Source: CBDCUC01 sp965222485
GTDB lineage: Bacteria; Pseudomonadota; Alphaproteobacteria; Rhizobiales; Hyphomicrobiaceae
Direction of reading: 5' to 3'
Assembly (NCBI GenBank): GCA_965222485.1
Contig: CBDCUC010000011.1
Location: 1-7,317, forward strand
Length of the DNA: 7,317 nucleotides
The position numbers were made by a program, and so were the translations under genes. Position 1 is the first letter of the stretch; every line of letters begins with the position of its first letter. Shown here piece by piece: positions 5,898-7,317 of this stretch. The notes beneath the pieces are model-generated. The model searched no databases, had not been told where the DNA came from, and worked only from the letters and a program-made list of their open reading frames with translations.

Positions 5898-7316
5898 TCA
5901 GTGCACCGAGTCGATGTCCGCAATTGGGAGTGGCCGTGTGAAAACGGATGGCCGGCACCAGTGTTGGGCACAAGGACGTCCGCCCATCTGTTCCGCTAGG
6001 CCCGGACCGTGGCGATGAGCTGCCTCACCCCCCATCATTGAGATCATCCGCTTCAGATTGTAGGCAAGGACTGCAAGGCTCATTTCCGTACTCACTTTTT
6101 CGATCCCCTTTGTGAGGAAGTGCGTGTGCCCCATCCAAGCTTTCAGAGTACCAAACGGATGCTCGACCGTTCGGCGTCGGATGATCATGGCGTCCGGTTT
6201 TGATTCCAATCGTTCTCGCGTGGCATCCACGACATGCTCGTGCTTCCATCGGCGCACGCGACGCTCTTTGCCCGTAGTGCAGCGAGATTTGAGTGCGCAA
6301 CCGGTGCATTTGTTCGTGAAATACACATCGATGTCTTCATCTCGATCCTTACCCGCGAACCGAAAGGTCAATGTCTCGCCGGCTGGGCATCGATAGGCAT
6401 TCTTATCGGGCAAATATTCGAAATCTTCCTTCTCGAACCTTCCGGCAGCTCTGGCATTTGACGTTCGTGGCTTGGGCACCCACGGCGTGACGCCAATCTT
6501 CTCACATGCAAGCAGTTGCTCGCCACTGAAGTAACCACGGTCGGCAAACGCATCGAGCCGTTTGGTCTGCATGGCCTCTTTTGCCTTTTCCGCCATCGGT
6601 GCGAGAAGCGCTCTATCGACGACGATATTTGTGACTTCATGCGCTACGATCAGATGATGCTCTGTATCAACCGCAGCTTGGACATTGTATCCAACGACAC
6701 TGGCACCTCGCATGTTCGTCGCCATGGCGCGAGAGTCAGGATCGGTGAGTGATATCTGCTTGTCAGGGGCCTCGTGCACCTTTGTCTCAAGCTCTTTCAA
6801 CTCGGCTAGCCGGGCTCGCATCGCGGCAACCCTGTCGGTCAGCTGAACGACCTTGTCGTCGGCACGTTCGTCGTCTTGGAGATCAGCTGCTTCGATCGCT
6901 TTCAGGTAACGCTCGATGCTCGCCGAGATCTGCTCCATCCGGCGCTTGAGTTTGCCACGCGTGAAATTCCGATCTCGCGAATTGACAGCCTTAAATTTGG
7001 CACCGTCGATAGCGGCAACGGCATGTCTGAACATGCCAATATCAGCGCAGATCTCAACAAACTTCGCACATACGGCCTGGATCGCTGTTCCATTGTCTCG
7101 GCGGAAGTCGGCAATCGTCTTGAAGTCTGGCGCAAGGCGCCCTGTGAGCCACATCACTTCGACATTGCGCTTGGCTTCTTGCTCCAGCCGCCGACTGGAT
7201 TGGACGCGGTTGAGGTAACCGTAGAGATAGAGCTTCAAAAGCGTCGCAGGATGGTATCCAGGCCGCCCCGTCTTGGCCGGAACAACGCCTGCGAATCCTA
7301 GGCCGCTCAGATCCAG
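5898..7316 (-). CDS. IS1182-family DDE transposase, 5' partial, probable late frameshift
   Basis: The reading stays open to the right edge: codons upstream of the TTG at 7236-7238 give LDLSGLGFAG, then TGRPGYHPATLLKLYLYGYL, the family's N-terminal region. Only about 30-40 N-terminal residues should be missing, judging from the family. The catalytic triad is complete: Asp in AAIDGAKFKAVN (7005-7007), Asp in FADRGYFSG (6540-6542) and Glu in VEHPFGTLK (6162-6164). Between the first two is a charged, coiled-coil-like insert, and after the second a Cys-rich patch (CPAG, then CTGCALKSRC) typical of the group. After NLKRMISMMG the observed frame adds a 45-residue tail ending at 5898-5900. With one base removed from the C6 run (6028-6033) it ends VRQLIATVRA-stop at 5996-5998, which matches the usual family terminus. 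It catalyses cut-and-paste-type transposition of its own element. Confidence 0.9.
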   Translation of the reverse strand: MDLSGLGFAGVVPAKTGRPGYHPATLLKLYLYGYLNRVQSSRRLEQEAKRNVEVMWLTGRLAPDFKTIADFRRDNGTAIQAVCAKFVEICADIGMFRHAVAAIDGAKFKAVNSRDRNFTRGKLKRRMEQISASIERYLKAIEAADLQDDERADDKVVQLTDRVAAMRARLAELKELETKVHEAPDKQISLTDPDSRAMATNMRGASVVGYNVQAAVDTEHHLIVAHEVTNIVVDRALLAPMAEKAKEAMQTKRLDAFADRGYFSGEQLLACEKIGVTPWVPKPRTSNARAAGRFEKEDFEYLPDKNAYRCPAGETLTFRFAGKDRDEDIDVYFTNKCTGCALKSRCTTGKERRVRRWKHEHVVDATRERLESKPDAMIIRRRTVEHPFGTLKAWMGHTHFLTKGIEKVSTEMSLAVLAYNLKRMISMMGGEAAHRHGPGLAEQMGGRPCAQHWCRPSVFTRPLPIADIDSVH

Positions 7317-7317
7317 C
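5898..7317 (-). mobile_element. IS1182-family insertion sequence, right end outside window, left end unresolved
   Basis: The assignment rests on the transposase. The span given is the part certainly belonging to the observed open reading plus the edge; the left terminus lies somewhere between 5705 and about 5995. Terminal inverted repeats cannot be tested because the other end is off the right edge. The element is oriented against the TIR gene and lies at its 3' side without interrupting it. Confidence 0.75.

Noticed and set aside
5725..5973. Possible small gene antisense to the TIR gene end
   Set aside because: It overlaps the transposase tail and the junction repeats, with no family resemblance; probably chance.

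Overview
The window looks like a defence-type accessory region from a GC-rich proteobacterium. An alphaproteobacterium, perhaps a rhizobial relative, is my guess from base composition, codon use and the style of the insertion-sequence transposase; no housekeeping gene is present to confirm it. It holds two large accessory genes on the + strand, followed by an IS1182-family transposase on the - strand that runs off the right edge.

Layout. (1) Positions 3-2374 carry the 3' part of a large alpha-helical protein that is open to the left edge. Its last ~250 residues resemble the DUF4020-type C-terminus found in SIR2-family and other anti-phage proteins (moderate confidence; no SIR2 domain is in the window). 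(2) Positions 2375-2828 are a 454-base gap with no convincing gene; it ends in a small hairpin that carries the ribosome-binding site of the next gene. (3) Positions 2829-5704 encode a TIR-domain protein: N-terminal TIR with the catalytic-position glutamate, a helical linker, one membrane segment, a second helical linker, and a long degenerate WD40-like beta-propeller. (4) Positions 5705-5897 are a short junction with CACCAAG/CTTGGTG repeats. (5) From 5898 to the right edge lies the transposase, with its D, D and E residues all visible.

The most important observation is that none of the three genes reads in one frame. The DUF4020-like gene and the TIR gene are each spread over three frames, and the transposase loses its family-typical C-terminus to a late shift. 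All five breaks can be repaired by removing one base, in each case from a short homopolymer (A4 at 1272-1275, G3 at 1569-1571, G2 at 3804-3805, G4 at 4942-4945, C6 at 6028-6033). Five same-direction, homopolymer-linked shifts in both transcriptional directions suggest base-calling errors in the source sequence rather than five independent mutations, although decay next to an IS cannot be excluded. Corrected lengths would be about 789 residues (partial) for the first gene, 957 for the TIR protein and 439 (partial) for the transposase.

Functionally, the TIR protein would be a sensor-effector: the propeller senses or scaffolds and the TIR domain would cleave or rearrange NAD. If the first gene is a SIR2/DUF4020 protein, two NAD-targeting defence genes sit side by side, each probably its own transcription unit because of the 454-base gap.
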